Assembly (NCBI RefSeq): GCF_022376445.1
Contig: NW_025955036.1
Location: 124,001 to 188,000 of the forward strand
Length of the DNA stretch: 64,000 bases
Source: Fomitopsis serialis
Lineage: Eukaryota > Basidiomycota > Agaricomycetes > Polyporales > Fomitopsidaceae
Reading direction: 5' to 3'
Positions 23,115 to 33,754 of the stretch are shown here, piece by piece. Each line of letters starts with the position of its first letter. The stretch's first letter is position 1. Both the position numbers and the translations under genes were made by a program. The notes below the pieces were generated by a model that was not told where the DNA came from, did not search any database, and saw only the letters and a program-made list of their open reading frames with translations.

Positions 23115-25885
23115 ATGCCTGAAAATGCGCACGATGTGTACGCGCAACAACTCTTCAAGCTCGCGCTGGGATATCCTCTATGGGAGCCCGAGCCGAAGAA
23201 CGCGCGCGGGCAAGGCGAGGTACTAATCGGCGATGTCGGATATCTTGGTCAAGGAGGCTTCTACCGCTTCTTTAATGCGATGAGGGAGGCTGAGGACAGT
23301 ATACATATTGCCGTCCCTCCGAATTTCAAGAAATTCCAACTCGGCATGATACCAATCATCACAGCAAACAATGTCATCAATGAAGGTCCCTTGTTCAGTC
23401 AAACTGTCCGTCGTCTCGAGGTAGGAGGCGGAGCTGGATCGTAAGTGGCTCTTCAGTAATGTGTGGCGCTCTCTGATCGAACTCATTTCACAGCCACGGC
23501 GTCAACGTCGCCTTTCAATGCGAATGTACCGACCAACAAGGCGCGTTGGCCATCCTCGATACCCCCGGAAAGCGTGAACTCGTGCAGCAGACTCGCCGGA
23601 TGGCCAAATATATGAAGGAGAACATAGATACTTGGCACCGCTGGGCGAACTCAGATGAGGTAGGTTACAGCGTCGCTATCGAAGACATACTCTTCGTCCG
23701 AGGGTGGGTCAAAACGAGTCGTTGGGCCGTCGCAGCCTTCTTCGGTAACACTGGTAGGCATGCGAAGCTTACCTTCAACGGCGACTTGGGACTGCCTGTC
23801 TCTGCCGCATTTCGAATTGAGACGCAGAGAGAGACAGCTGCGACATGTCTCCCTCGAATAGGGCCAGACAACCGTCCCCGACTGAATCCGAACAGACCTC
23901 TGGGGCCTGCTCAACCGGAAGAGCCTCCAAGTCTTACCCAGGCTCAGAATCAGCGAAGCAAAAAGAAGAAAGGGAAGGGTCGTGCAGATGACATGGACCA
24001 ACGACGTTCCAGAGAAATGGACGCTGGCCCTTCCTCCGGACCGTGGGGAAACCAGGCTCAGGAGCAGTACCCCTCGGACCAGTGTATGTTCCTGCACTAC
24101 TTCAAACTGAAGAAGCGCCCACCACTGCCCTCATTGAAGACCGCAACTGGCGTCAAACCTCAGGACGATGAGTCGGAGGATATAGAGATCGAGTCAGGTG
24201 GAGATCTCCGTCAAGTGAGTACGAATACATTCGTCGTCTCCGTCGTCTCCGTATTATACCTCATACATATTCTCTTTGAAAGTGGCCCTATGACCCTGTC
24301 ATCTTCATTTTGAATTACATATTCGAGGCGAGTTTCCAAATTGTGCACAGGCAACGTTTCAACTGACCGTCGCTCATAGCATTCGGAGGCAGCGGTAGCA
24401 GTCGCAAGTGATATAGACCTAATTCGTGTGTGCAAAGTAGGTGATCAACGTGGTTGCATCGCCGATATCGAATTCACGAGACCGCAGAATCGATGTCAAT
24501 ACCCAATCCCTGATGATATTCCGCGCTTCCTTGAGGATTCCTCGCCCGAAATTGAGGTCACCGAGGACGGTCGTGAGTGCTGTCGCCTTCACGCATCGAG
24601 GCGCATATTCATTGTGGACTTCCCAGTTGGCATGTTGCGCTTCGACGATGTTCAAGTTATGGACCTGAGGCTCCCAGAGAACGCAAACATTCACGTTGAG
24701 GGTCCCCATAATGATGCACAAGCGCCAGGATCACCACATGCAGTCCATCTGCCCAATCACTCGGGCACATGCATTCTACTTCCTCCGCTTGCTTGCGCCG
24801 AGCGCTGTGGCGGGATTTCTGCGCTCGCATACTCGCCCGTGGGTAGGGAGATCGCCGCTGGGTGCGAGAATAACACCATCGTCGTCTGGACTGCGATGAA
24901 TCGCTCTGTGCGCTTCCAATTCGAAGAACATAGCGGCAACGTCTCCGCTCTTGTCTTCTCTCCAGACGGGAGCAAGCTGGTCTCAGGCGGACGCGATGGA
25001 CGCGTCATTATCTGGGACCTCATCGACGGAGGGTCGATCCGGTCGCTCAACGCCCATCAGGGTACCGTCGAGCGCGTTGCATACTCGGCGGACGGAAAGC
25101 TGATTGCTTCCGGTGCCGACTCTGTCGTGAAGCTCTGGGAGGCAGAGACCGGAAACCTGCGCGGGACGACGGAGGAACATGGCGGGATTATCATGTACGT
25201 CGTGTTCGCCCCCGACAACGAGCGATTCGTGTCTACGAGCTCCGATGGTTCCGCACGCGTATGGAGCACCCATACCGCGGCGCATGTCTGTGACTTGAAA
25301 GGGCATGAGGGAGTCATCTACACCATAGCGTACTCTCCCGACAGGAAAAGGCTCGTCACACGCGCAGACGACGGAACCACTAGAATCTGGAGCGCGTTAA
25401 TTGGAGACGAGTTCGCGAGGCTGCGTGAAGGCGAAGATGGCTCGGTGTGCGCGGCGGCGTTCTCTGCAGATGGCAAAGAGCTTCACTCCGTCGGCAGTGA
25501 GCGGGTGATCAAGACGTACGACTCCTTCACGGCCGAGCTGCTCAACACAATCGACGGCGGCAACAAGGTCGTCACGTCCCCCGCGTTCTCTGCGGACGGT
25601 CGTCTGTTCGCCGCGGGTGGTGAGGACCACACCATCACGGTGTGGGACATGTCGACGAAGCAGGAGGTCGCTCACTGGCAGTTGCCCGGGCTCACCGACA
25701 ACGTGAACCACCTCTCCTTCTCCCACGACAACAGGCATATCGCGTCTGCATCAGATGATGGTATGGTGCGCGAATGGGAGCTGCCAGCCTTGGTACCTTT
25801 GTCACGTAAGTGTACTCCACAATGCTGTTTGACCTTGATCATTGAGAGCGAAACCGACCAGCCCATGTGCGCACTAGACATCTAG
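23115..25885 (+). CDS. array member G: intact N-domain plus WD40 protein, mosaic of C-like and D-like halves
   Basis: Six exons (23115-23440, 23494-24214, 24283-24327, 24380-24436, 24488-24572, 24627-25885) give 830 residues with all phases consistent. Exons 1-2 and intron 1 are nearly identical to member C from YAQQLFKLALGYPLW to DQCMFLHYFKLKKR. From blade 1 on (NRSVRFQFEEHS, GGSIRSLNAHQG, TTEEHGGIIMYVVF) the protein follows member D instead. The acidic linker is shorter than in C. Exon 3 ends at a GC donor. The end differs from the others: the stop used in C and D is lost. Reading through gives 24 extra residues plus the stop; using the conserved intron (25806-25877) gives a short SHI end. 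Both finish at the same TAG. Function unknown, as for C. Confidence 0.85.
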
Positions 25886-26463
25886 AATCGGAGTCATCGC
25901 AGGAAAGCACTAAAGTCTATAGCTAATGAGGATTTATTAGCACATCTAGTAGGTAGTGGTACACATGCGAAGGCGCCAGTCGCAAGCCATAATACACAGA
26001 TGGAAGAGATGGAAGAGATGGATGTATGTACGAGGTATCGCGACGATGTGGTATCCGGACGGGCGGAGACGCGTCATGCCATGCAACTCTGATGTTAGTC
26101 CGGATTGACATGGGATGAGATCAGAAGAGAGGTATGTAGGTCGTGGGCAGACTTGCGTGTCGTATGCGATACAGAGAGTCCAGCCGCTAGTCGTAATTAT
26201 GCGCGGTATCACTGGCGTGTGGGGAAGATGGAGGGAGGCAGCCCGGGGCGATGATGCAGAATGTGATGCGGAGTACAAAACGAGGAGGGGGAGACAAAAA
26301 GGATGCTGCGTAGGAGATGCGTTGCGGTGCGCTGCGAGACACAAAACAAGACGACGACGACAAAGACACGAGAGACGAGTCCAGATGATGCTGTGCGAGA
26401 TGTGCGAAGAATGTCCCTGCCGATGCAAAAGTGGGTGATAGATCGAGTGCAGCGCGCGCGCCG
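25886..26463. other. shared 3' region of member G and the OTU gene
   Basis: Convergent 3' ends. Bases 26020-26055 (TGTACGAGGTATCG) recall the flanks of members D and E near 15860 and 19360, marking the right border of the array duplication. A short GGAAGAGAT repeat lies near 26000. The rest is purine-rich and non-coding. Confidence 0.45.
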
Positions 26464-28570
26464 CTAAATCTTCAGCTCGCGGAACCCCCGCACGTCCACG
26501 CGGCCCGTGCCGTTCTGCCTCCACTCCGCGCTCGCATCCACGTCCACGTCCTCCTCGTCCTCGCCGGCGCCCGTGTCCTGCACCACAGGTTTGAACTTCT
26601 TCGACTTCCCGCCCGGAATGACGATCTTCCCCGCGCCCCTCGTCTTCGCCGTCGCGCTGGCCACGAGCGCCGAGCGCGGCTTCGGCAGACCGAGAGCCTT
26701 GCGCTGCCGGCGTGTGAGGCGCGGCTGGACTGGAGAGGGCGGCACCACGACGGGGGGCGGTGAGGGTGCCGGCGACGAGCAAGAGGAAAGGGAGCTCTCG
26801 GATGCAGACGACGAACCCGACGCCGACAGTTCGGGCGTGTCGATGTCCGCGTCGTCGACGAGCATGTCCATGCCGTGCGGGGCACTGCCCGGCAGTGGAG
26901 GCTCACTGTCCCGAGGAGTCTTTGACGACGGCCGCGAGGAGCTCTTCTGCCGCTTGGACGCGCTCTGCGAGTCGGAATGGCCCTGCGACGACGCAGACGA
27001 CTCGTCGAACGTCCGCTTGGGCGAGCGGTATGAGACGGCCTCGTTCGCGTCTGACGGCAGCGTTGCTGCAGAAGGGATCGGTGATACGGAGCGGGATGAG
27101 GGCAGCGGGATCTGCGATGGTGTTTGTGGTTCCGAAGCGCCGGCTTCGGCGAGTGCAGCTACTCTACCCTTCGCTTTCGACTCAGGTTTGGCCTTCGATT
27201 CGGGCTTCGCCTTTGGCTCTGGCTTTGTCTTGACCTTCGACACTGGTTTCTTCTTGGCTGGCACCGGAGAAGGAGGCCTCGATTCATCGGGTGCTGGCAT
27301 CTCGACGACATTAGGCAGGCCCGTGGCTGGACCTCGCAGGTTCCGTATTGATGAGAAGTGCTCCCAATCATGATATCTATTACACACTTCAGGGTGCTGC
27401 AGACAAGGGGGAATGAACATGTACACACGCAACGTAGACTGGACCAGGAGGGTCGTCCTCTTCTGACGGCTCGGGCGGCGGCGGGAGCTTCTCGCGCTCC
27501 TTCTCTGCGCGCTTGCGGTCGCGCGCCGCGCGCCGTTTCTCGCGCTCGTTGCCCGATGACTCGACCGCTGTAGTAGGCGCGGACGGTGCGGACGATGTCG
27601 AGGGGGCGTTGTCTGCGTCGTCGTCGTCGGCGTCGGCACCCGCGGCCCACTCGATAACGTAGACGAGCCCGGGCTGGATGACTTTGACGTCACGGCGCTT
27701 CATGTGTGCGAAGGCGGATAGTTCGAGGTGCCCGCCGTACGTCGCTGTAATAAGAATGAGTCACGGAAATCATACAGTGCGACCCAAGAAACAGCACTCC
27801 GCGTGTTGATAGCATACATATGTAGCACACCGTTTTGAGTGCGTCAGAGACGAGCAACGGTCACAAGCAACGAACAATCCCGCTGGATATCGACATGCAG
27901 GGCAGCACTGCAGCAACCCTAACGAACATTTGCAGGCTGGCGCTTAGACCAAACAGGACAGCAATCTAGGCGCGAACCACATTCGCCATTGTAACGAGAT
28001 AATGTGGGCCGCAATAAGCGTAGGCTTTGCTTGCACTTGAGTAGTCTTATGACGCGAGGCACTTCCCGGGAAACACCGCTCAGAACATATGCACGAGTCA
28101 CACACCTGGTTGTCGCATGCATTGTAGATGGACGTCGAGACCCCGTTCGTCATCGACAAAGGGCTCGTAGCGTTGCTTGTGAGATTCTATCCAGTCGCAG
28201 ATTTCCTGCCGCAGTCTGAGGTGGTACGCAGGAGTGCCGTAAAGCTGGTCGGAGAGCGCGCGGAAAAGGCAGTTCCCGTCGCCGAGGGTCGGGGCAGCAT
28301 AGAGCCCCATGGCGCGCAGCTGCTCATTGAGCAGCTGGCTATTCTCTGCAGGATCAGAGAGGTTTAGGGGCTGCGAGGCGAAGAGAAAGCGTTAGTCGCG
28401 TGGCCAGGGCGATAAGATGGGTGGGACGCACCTTGCCTCTGCTCCTCGTTGTGCGGGAGCGCACTGGGCGGTGACGAGGCAGAGCTGATCAACCGAGTCT
28501 CTCCAGCACGCGAGCTGGACGACTCACGTTGCGGCGGGGGCTTCGCAGCCTTCCTCTTGGATGTGCCCAT
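26464..28570 (-). CDS. OTU-domain deubiquitinase
   Basis: This is a cysteine protease of the ovarian-tumour family (OTUD3-like layout) that removes ubiquitin from proteins. Five exons (28570-28528, 28463-28432, 28370-28106, 27744-27434, 27396-26464) give 527 residues. A short basic N-terminus (MGTSKRKAAK) leads to the catalytic loop GDGNCLFRAL, with Asp56 and Cys59. HLELSAFA and a VIQPGLVYVIEW strand follow, and NRYHDWEHFSSIR supplies the likely catalytic His230. Two acidic or Lys-rich insertions lie before that His. The C-terminal 290 or so residues are disordered: a repeated KPESKAK tract, Ser/Pro-rich sequence, RRQRKALGLPKPR and a GKSKKFKP patch. The family and all three catalytic residues are seen. 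The substrate and the role of the long tail are unknown. Exon 4 ends at an unusual GTTGCG donor. Confidence 0.9.
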
Positions 28571-29230
28571 CGCTCTGTGGGTGGATTCGTCTGCTCGTCG
28601 TCGGTGCTCCTCGCCTCGTCGTCCAGGACAGCAGCCAGCCACGCGGTTCCGGGTCCTGCCGTGGACCTCGGACACGGCAAAACAAGTGTGCAAGCCGCCC
28701 AAATCCAGCCTCCTCCCAGGAGCACTGCGGTCTCGAAGGTCTGGGGAAGGCTTCAACTCTGCGATAGAAAGAGGCGTTTGCGTTCGACGAACAGAGGCTG
28801 AAGAGGGCGAACAATGCCTTCAGTCGTGAACAACGAGATCCACCAGATGGGCTTTCTTGGGGCCACGGCCGGCTGAACTGAGCCGAGCCGAACCAGTGCC
28901 ACACGAGGCTCGCCGTCGCCAACGAAATCCTCGTTTACTCAACGTTCACTCGAACATCTGGTTCTGTCTGTTCACTTTGCTATCTGAATGCCTTTTCTTG
29001 GTTTCTTGCTCGGCCATGTTTCATTCTGCGCAGTGTGATGCCGCAGTGCTCATCGTATGCGCAATATGATCGCGCGGTCCACGAACGCCTGCTGCGAACC
29101 CTGGGGACTTGGCTCTAAAGGCTGCGCACGTCGGGCTATTCGTCTACTTAAGCCATCATCGACATCTCCAGCGTCGTCTCACTATCATCCTGAGATTTCC
29201 TGAACTGACAGCTCGAGACACCTCCGCAAA
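28571..29230. other. divergent promoter region, OTU gene and conserved fungal gene
   Basis: 660 bases separate two start codons that point away from each other. The right 100 bases are pyrimidine-rich (CATCATCGACATCTCCAGCG), typical of a fungal 5' untranslated region. No gene was seen. Confidence 0.5.
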
Positions 29231-30114
29231 ATGATCCTCGACAGCAAGGTCATTCTCACTCCTCCGCCGTCCTACGCTGCGGCGGCGGCGGATAGACCTC
29301 CATCGTTCTCAGACTCGTCTCGACGTATTACGCTGTCGACTTTGCCACCATATCTGCTGTTGCGGACAGTGTATGAGATATTCCCTCGAGGGCAGCCGGA
29401 GGGGCAGAGGCGGATCCTCTACTGGCTCACAGTAAGCCTTCGGCGCGTCAGTCGCTCTCTCTACATCGGTATGTCTCCTCGTCCCGCTACATACTTCCTA
29501 CCTAGACTTACACACCCCAAGCGTGTATGCACGTCCTCCGCTCGACCTACCTCCCCATCTACAGCTCACTCGTCCGCGCACCCTACTCCTCCGACCCCTT
29601 TCCGATGGCGACCCCCGAAGTCAGCGACGCGGACCCGCCCGTATCGCCCGTGCGCTCTCTCCAGCGCGAGACGCACGTCCTCGACCTCTTCATCGCGCTC
29701 AAGGTCCGCGAGGACGTCTGGGCGGACGAGAGCGAGCTCCACCTCGAGCGCGAGGAGAGCTTCAAGGACCTCTTCGACCTCATGCAGCCGCGCGCACGCC
29801 TCGAGGACATCGTACGGCTCTACGGCATCCGCGCGGGCGTCATCTCTGTGTCTGGCCCGCCGTGGACCCCGTCCGCCCCGCCGTCGCGATGCCAGACGCC
29901 GAACGGCTCGCGCTCGGTCCCTTTCAACCTGGTGTCGGTGTCGTTCTCCCCTAGGAAGGTCGGCCTCGTGCTCGCGACGAAGCAGCGCAGGAAGACGGTT
30001 GTGGATGTGGCGCGGACACGGGACCAGACTCTGGAGGCAAATGCGGCGCACTTGGTCAGGGAGCTGGCGGCTTGGCTGTCCACGAACCCTCAATACTTGA
30101 CTATACTGATGTGA
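29231..30114 (+). CDS. conserved fungal protein of unknown function
   Basis: Two exons, 29231-29468 and 29522-30114, give 276 residues. I do not recognise a named domain. The N-terminus is MILDSKVILTPPPSYAAAAA, followed by LSTLPPYLLLRTVYEIFP, then LYWLTVSLRRVSRSLYIA joined across the intron to CMHVLRSTYLPIYSSLV and APYSSDPFP. A charged helix (LHLEREESFKDLFDLMQPR) and a short hydrophobic C-terminus ending YLTILM follow. The many aromatic and leucine positions and the spliced CMHVLRSTYLP motif look like a conserved fungal protein, not a chance frame. The codon third positions are strongly G/C, as in the neighbouring housekeeping genes. No membrane helix or signal peptide is clear. Confidence 0.75.
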
Positions 30115-30993
30115 CACAAGGCAGATGAGGAAGTAGAAGCTCGTGGTGACCTATACATAGTAGTGTGGCTAGAACCTAATGCGATGCTATCGAAGCTTCG
30201 CCTGACCAGCTGCAAGCGTAGATGGTTTTCGCTCGTGTAAGGTGAGCTCCAGTGAATGTCGTAATGGCACGAATGATCCCGGAGTATTGCAGAGACGACC
30301 TATGCTATTCTATTCCCGTGTGCTATTGCACTCTGGACATGACTGCGATCCAATCTAACTGGCAGTGATAGAATCAGACTAAGTCGACAACATGGTGACT
30401 GGACACCTGTGAGCTTTTTGACGAAAGAAAGGCTACACAGCCCTTGGCGTATCTCCCAAATGCCTTGACGTTGTGCGCAACGTGGGAGGAATCCCTTTCA
30501 ATTGCATAGCCTTTTCTGTCCGCAAATAGGGTTATATTCTAGAGTGCGAAGCATGGACAGCTTCATCGTCACCGAAGGCTTTCCTGCCCCTGCGATTGCT
30601 GATTTCTTGTCAGCGTCGATTTGCTCGAATCGTCACATCTATGTGACCGGTGTGTACGTCCGCTCATCGCACTCGACAATAAACTACTCTAGGGGTAATA
30701 CTTCATGCTCACAGAACCGTCGTACTCACTGTTGAACCATCTAGGACACTCGCGCTGTCTTCTCATGGCGACCCTGATAGAGGAACCGTAATTGCATTGG
30801 CAGTACAAGCGCGGCGTCAGGACCAGGATAGAATGTCCACATAGCCTCCCATTGCGCTAGAAACATCCAAACCGAAACGGTGTGCTCATATTTATCACGT
30901 ACGCGTGCGCTAAGAACCTAATTTTTCTCAAAAACCCTTATAGTCGTCGACCCAACCATTGCCCTCCCCTTCACCGTCATCTGCGTACGACCA
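30115..30993. other. intergenic, upstream of member H
   Basis: About 0.9 kb with no supported gene. It becomes A/T-rich toward the ATG of member H (CTAATTTTTCTCAAAAACCC at 30918-30937), which is probably the core promoter. Confidence 0.4.
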
Positions 30994-32561
30994 ATGATGT
31001 CGTCTATGACCCCGGTCGAGGAAGTCTATGCTCGCCAACTCTGTCCCCTGGGCAAGGGATATCCTCTGTGGTACCCGGAGCCGCGGGAAGATGGCCAAGC
31101 GGGCGAGGTCCACCTTGGCGACGTTGGATATCTGCACCGAGGAGCTTTCGTCCGCCTCTTCAACGCCATGCGAGACGCGGACGATCCGATCAACCAACGT
31201 CCAGAGGATATGCCCAATGTTCCGGACGGGTTTGAAAAACTCGTTCTGACTCACCCGCTCTTCCGAGTTGGGAATGCGATCTCTGGGCCCCTGTATAGCA
31301 GAACGATGAGGCAGGTCCGCGTCGAGGCGGAAGGATCCACGTGGGTCATTTCCAGCATTGCCCGCGTTCACTGGACTCAAACACATCAGACACGCTGTAT
31401 CCGCGGATCTTTCATTCGAATGTACCGACCAACAAGGTGCAGTTCTCGTTCTGGGCTCACCGGCAGAGCTCCAGGAGGTCCTGCACACGAAATGCATGAC
31501 GACCTACATGAGGAAGCACATCGACAACTGGGTCGCCTTCGCCGAATCCATGGGCTTGGACCTGCCTGAAGACAGGATCATGTTCGTGAAGGGTTGGGTC
31601 AAGACGACTCACTGGGCTCTAGCAGCGTTCCGCGAGAAGGGAGAGAACGGGCGTTGCTACGTACACGGTGGCCTCGGCCCTATGGGATCTGCGTCTCTCG
31701 GTGTGACCATCTCGCGTTCTACGCAGCATGTTGCAGAGGCCCGGTGCGGGCCGGCACCAGCTTCAAGCGAAGCTTCAGGAAACGCGTCGGGACGGAGGGA
31801 AGGGGTAGACCAAACGAAACCCAAGAATCAATGCGTCCTTCTGCATTATTTCAAGTGTAGGAGGCGTTGGCGTGCTCCTAAGATCATCCAGGCTGCGGGG
31901 GAATCACCTCAATCAGAAATGGGGGATTACCGCGACATCTTTGAGACTCCGGCAGTGCCAAAAGTGAGTTTGTCGTTCACATTCCACGCGGAACTCGACT
32001 GATGTAATCTATGATGATACAGCCCTACGACCCTGTCGATGTCATTTTAGACTACATACTGAAGGATGACATTGCCAAGGTATCTACAGTGACTCTGCTT
32101 CAACTCCAGCCTAGTCACTGACCTGTTTGTGCGCTACAGGCTCCCGACTCGCAACCACATATATCTCACGCAATTGCTAGCGACGCCGACTTCTGCAGGT
32201 TGATGACCTATTATGAAGACGAACAAGATAAGTGGGCGACATTATTGGGTGGGCTCACGCGTGATGCCTACACGAAACCGCAAGCGTGGCTGTTGTTTGC
32301 TGCCCTCACAGACGCTTCAATCCCAGTGATGGTGGATGAGGACGGCAGTAAGTCCCCGCACGTTCAATATCACCAGCAGGAAACTAATGTTAGCGACTAG
32401 CGGCCATGCTAGACACTCCCCAGGGATTCAGGCCAAAATTTGTGCCTGTAAATCACCACTTCACGCCGAGTTTGCAAGCAAGGCTTACGCTATACATGCC
32501 ACAAGTAGACCATGAACAGAACAGGTCCGCCAAGGGAAAGGGAAAAGAGAACAGAATATAG
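30994..32561 (+). CDS. array relative H: stand-alone N-terminal domain protein without WD40
   Basis: Five exons (30994-31340, 31390-31963, 32023-32079, 32140-32347, 32401-32561) in consistent phases give 448 residues. It shares the array motifs in the same order: EEVYARQL, GYPLWYPEP, HLGDVGYL, AFVRLFNAMRDADDP, SFECTDQQGAV, FVKGWVKTTHWALAAF, NQCVLLHYFK, PYDPVDVILDYILK and AIASDADFCRL. It then differs. The segment that is split into exons 4 and 5 in the WD40 members is one exon here, with an added YYEDEQDKWATLLGGLT stretch, and it ends in VMVDEDG. The last exon is a short Pro/Lys-rich tail (SAKGKGKENRI). This shows the family core is about 400 residues and can exist without the propeller. Function unknown. 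Confidence 0.82.
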
Positions 32562-33754
32562 CGGTGCCATATTGTCGTCAATATCTTCCCCTGCAACGAT
32601 TCCTGATGCACCGCGTATCATCAAGGATCTGTAGTGAAGAAAGAACGATTCGAGCAGAAACAGGCAGGGAGGGCAGAAACGACTCGCTGATGTATGAAGA
32701 TGATTTCATCCCTTGCAATGCCAGTGCTCTCAAGTTAAGACGCTGTGTGTATGATTTATAGTATATACTCAACGCGCTATTATCGTGTTTTGATTGCTAG
32801 TAATACGGTTATGTCTACATGCATCGTAATCCTTGCGTGGCAATCGGAAGTACAGTCACATTGAACACACTGATGGCGAGGACTCGGATCGGAATTTCAC
32901 TGTGACAGAGTTCAGTAAGCACATAGCGCGTGCCGCGCGACAACGATTTGCATAATCTTACTACTAGAATCTTAGACACCCCAGGGGTGCTGCACTTACA
33001 GGCGGACCTTCGAACCGACGCTCAGGCTTGAGATCAAGTGCTATTCGGGGCCTCTGTCACGGACAGTACAACGCTCTCGGTGCCTGCTCACTACTATACT
33101 GCCGTCATTGCTGTCTGCTCGAGCCCACGTAACTACACATGCACTGGGGAGGTCCGAGTCGACACGACTGATAAAGTCTTTAGACGTCCAGTATCCAGAA
33201 GAACAGACTGATACTTCGGAGTACCGCCGCGCCAGACATCGGTGAGATATCATAACTGTGCGCTCATGTCTCTCTGATGTCATGCAAAGGAGGCTACTAG
33301 AGCTTGTTCCACGGTTCAAGTAGATGTGACTCTTGTTTGATCTGTTCGGGCTCTCGGGGGCGCAGAACAGTCTATGCCAATCGACAGATTCAGACAAAGC
33401 AGTCGGAGCCACACAAACGCCTGTGTTCTTAGTAGTATGTTCGGAGCCCGATCGCGAATCCCACATGTTGTCCCCGGCGCATATGACGATCGACATACAC
33501 TTCTCCGCAGCATCACGAAAGCTTGTAAAGACAACCAGTTTCATAGTTTATATGCATCGACTTGACGCGCTGCTCATATATGATCATGAACCACATAGAA
33601 GCATTGTGACACATAGGTAGCACGCCTACGAACATCCAGGAGCGTAACTCACTTCTGGGACACAGAACGTGACATGTCCAGGATGCTCTCAATTTTCGCC
33701 ACGAGTGGTGAATCAGGGGGTGCGTGCACCGACTGGCGGTCATTCTGACCAGAC
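32562..33754. other. intergenic, convergent genes on both sides
   Basis: 1.2 kb with A/T-richer sequence than the coding parts. The longest open frame (33041-33544, minus) shows no family motif and no matching splice sites. No RNA gene was recognised. Confidence 0.4.

Noticed and set aside
27124..27351. Open frames opposite the OTU gene tail (also 26507-27373)
   Set aside because: They are antisense shadows of a low-complexity, high-GC coding region and have no motif of their own.
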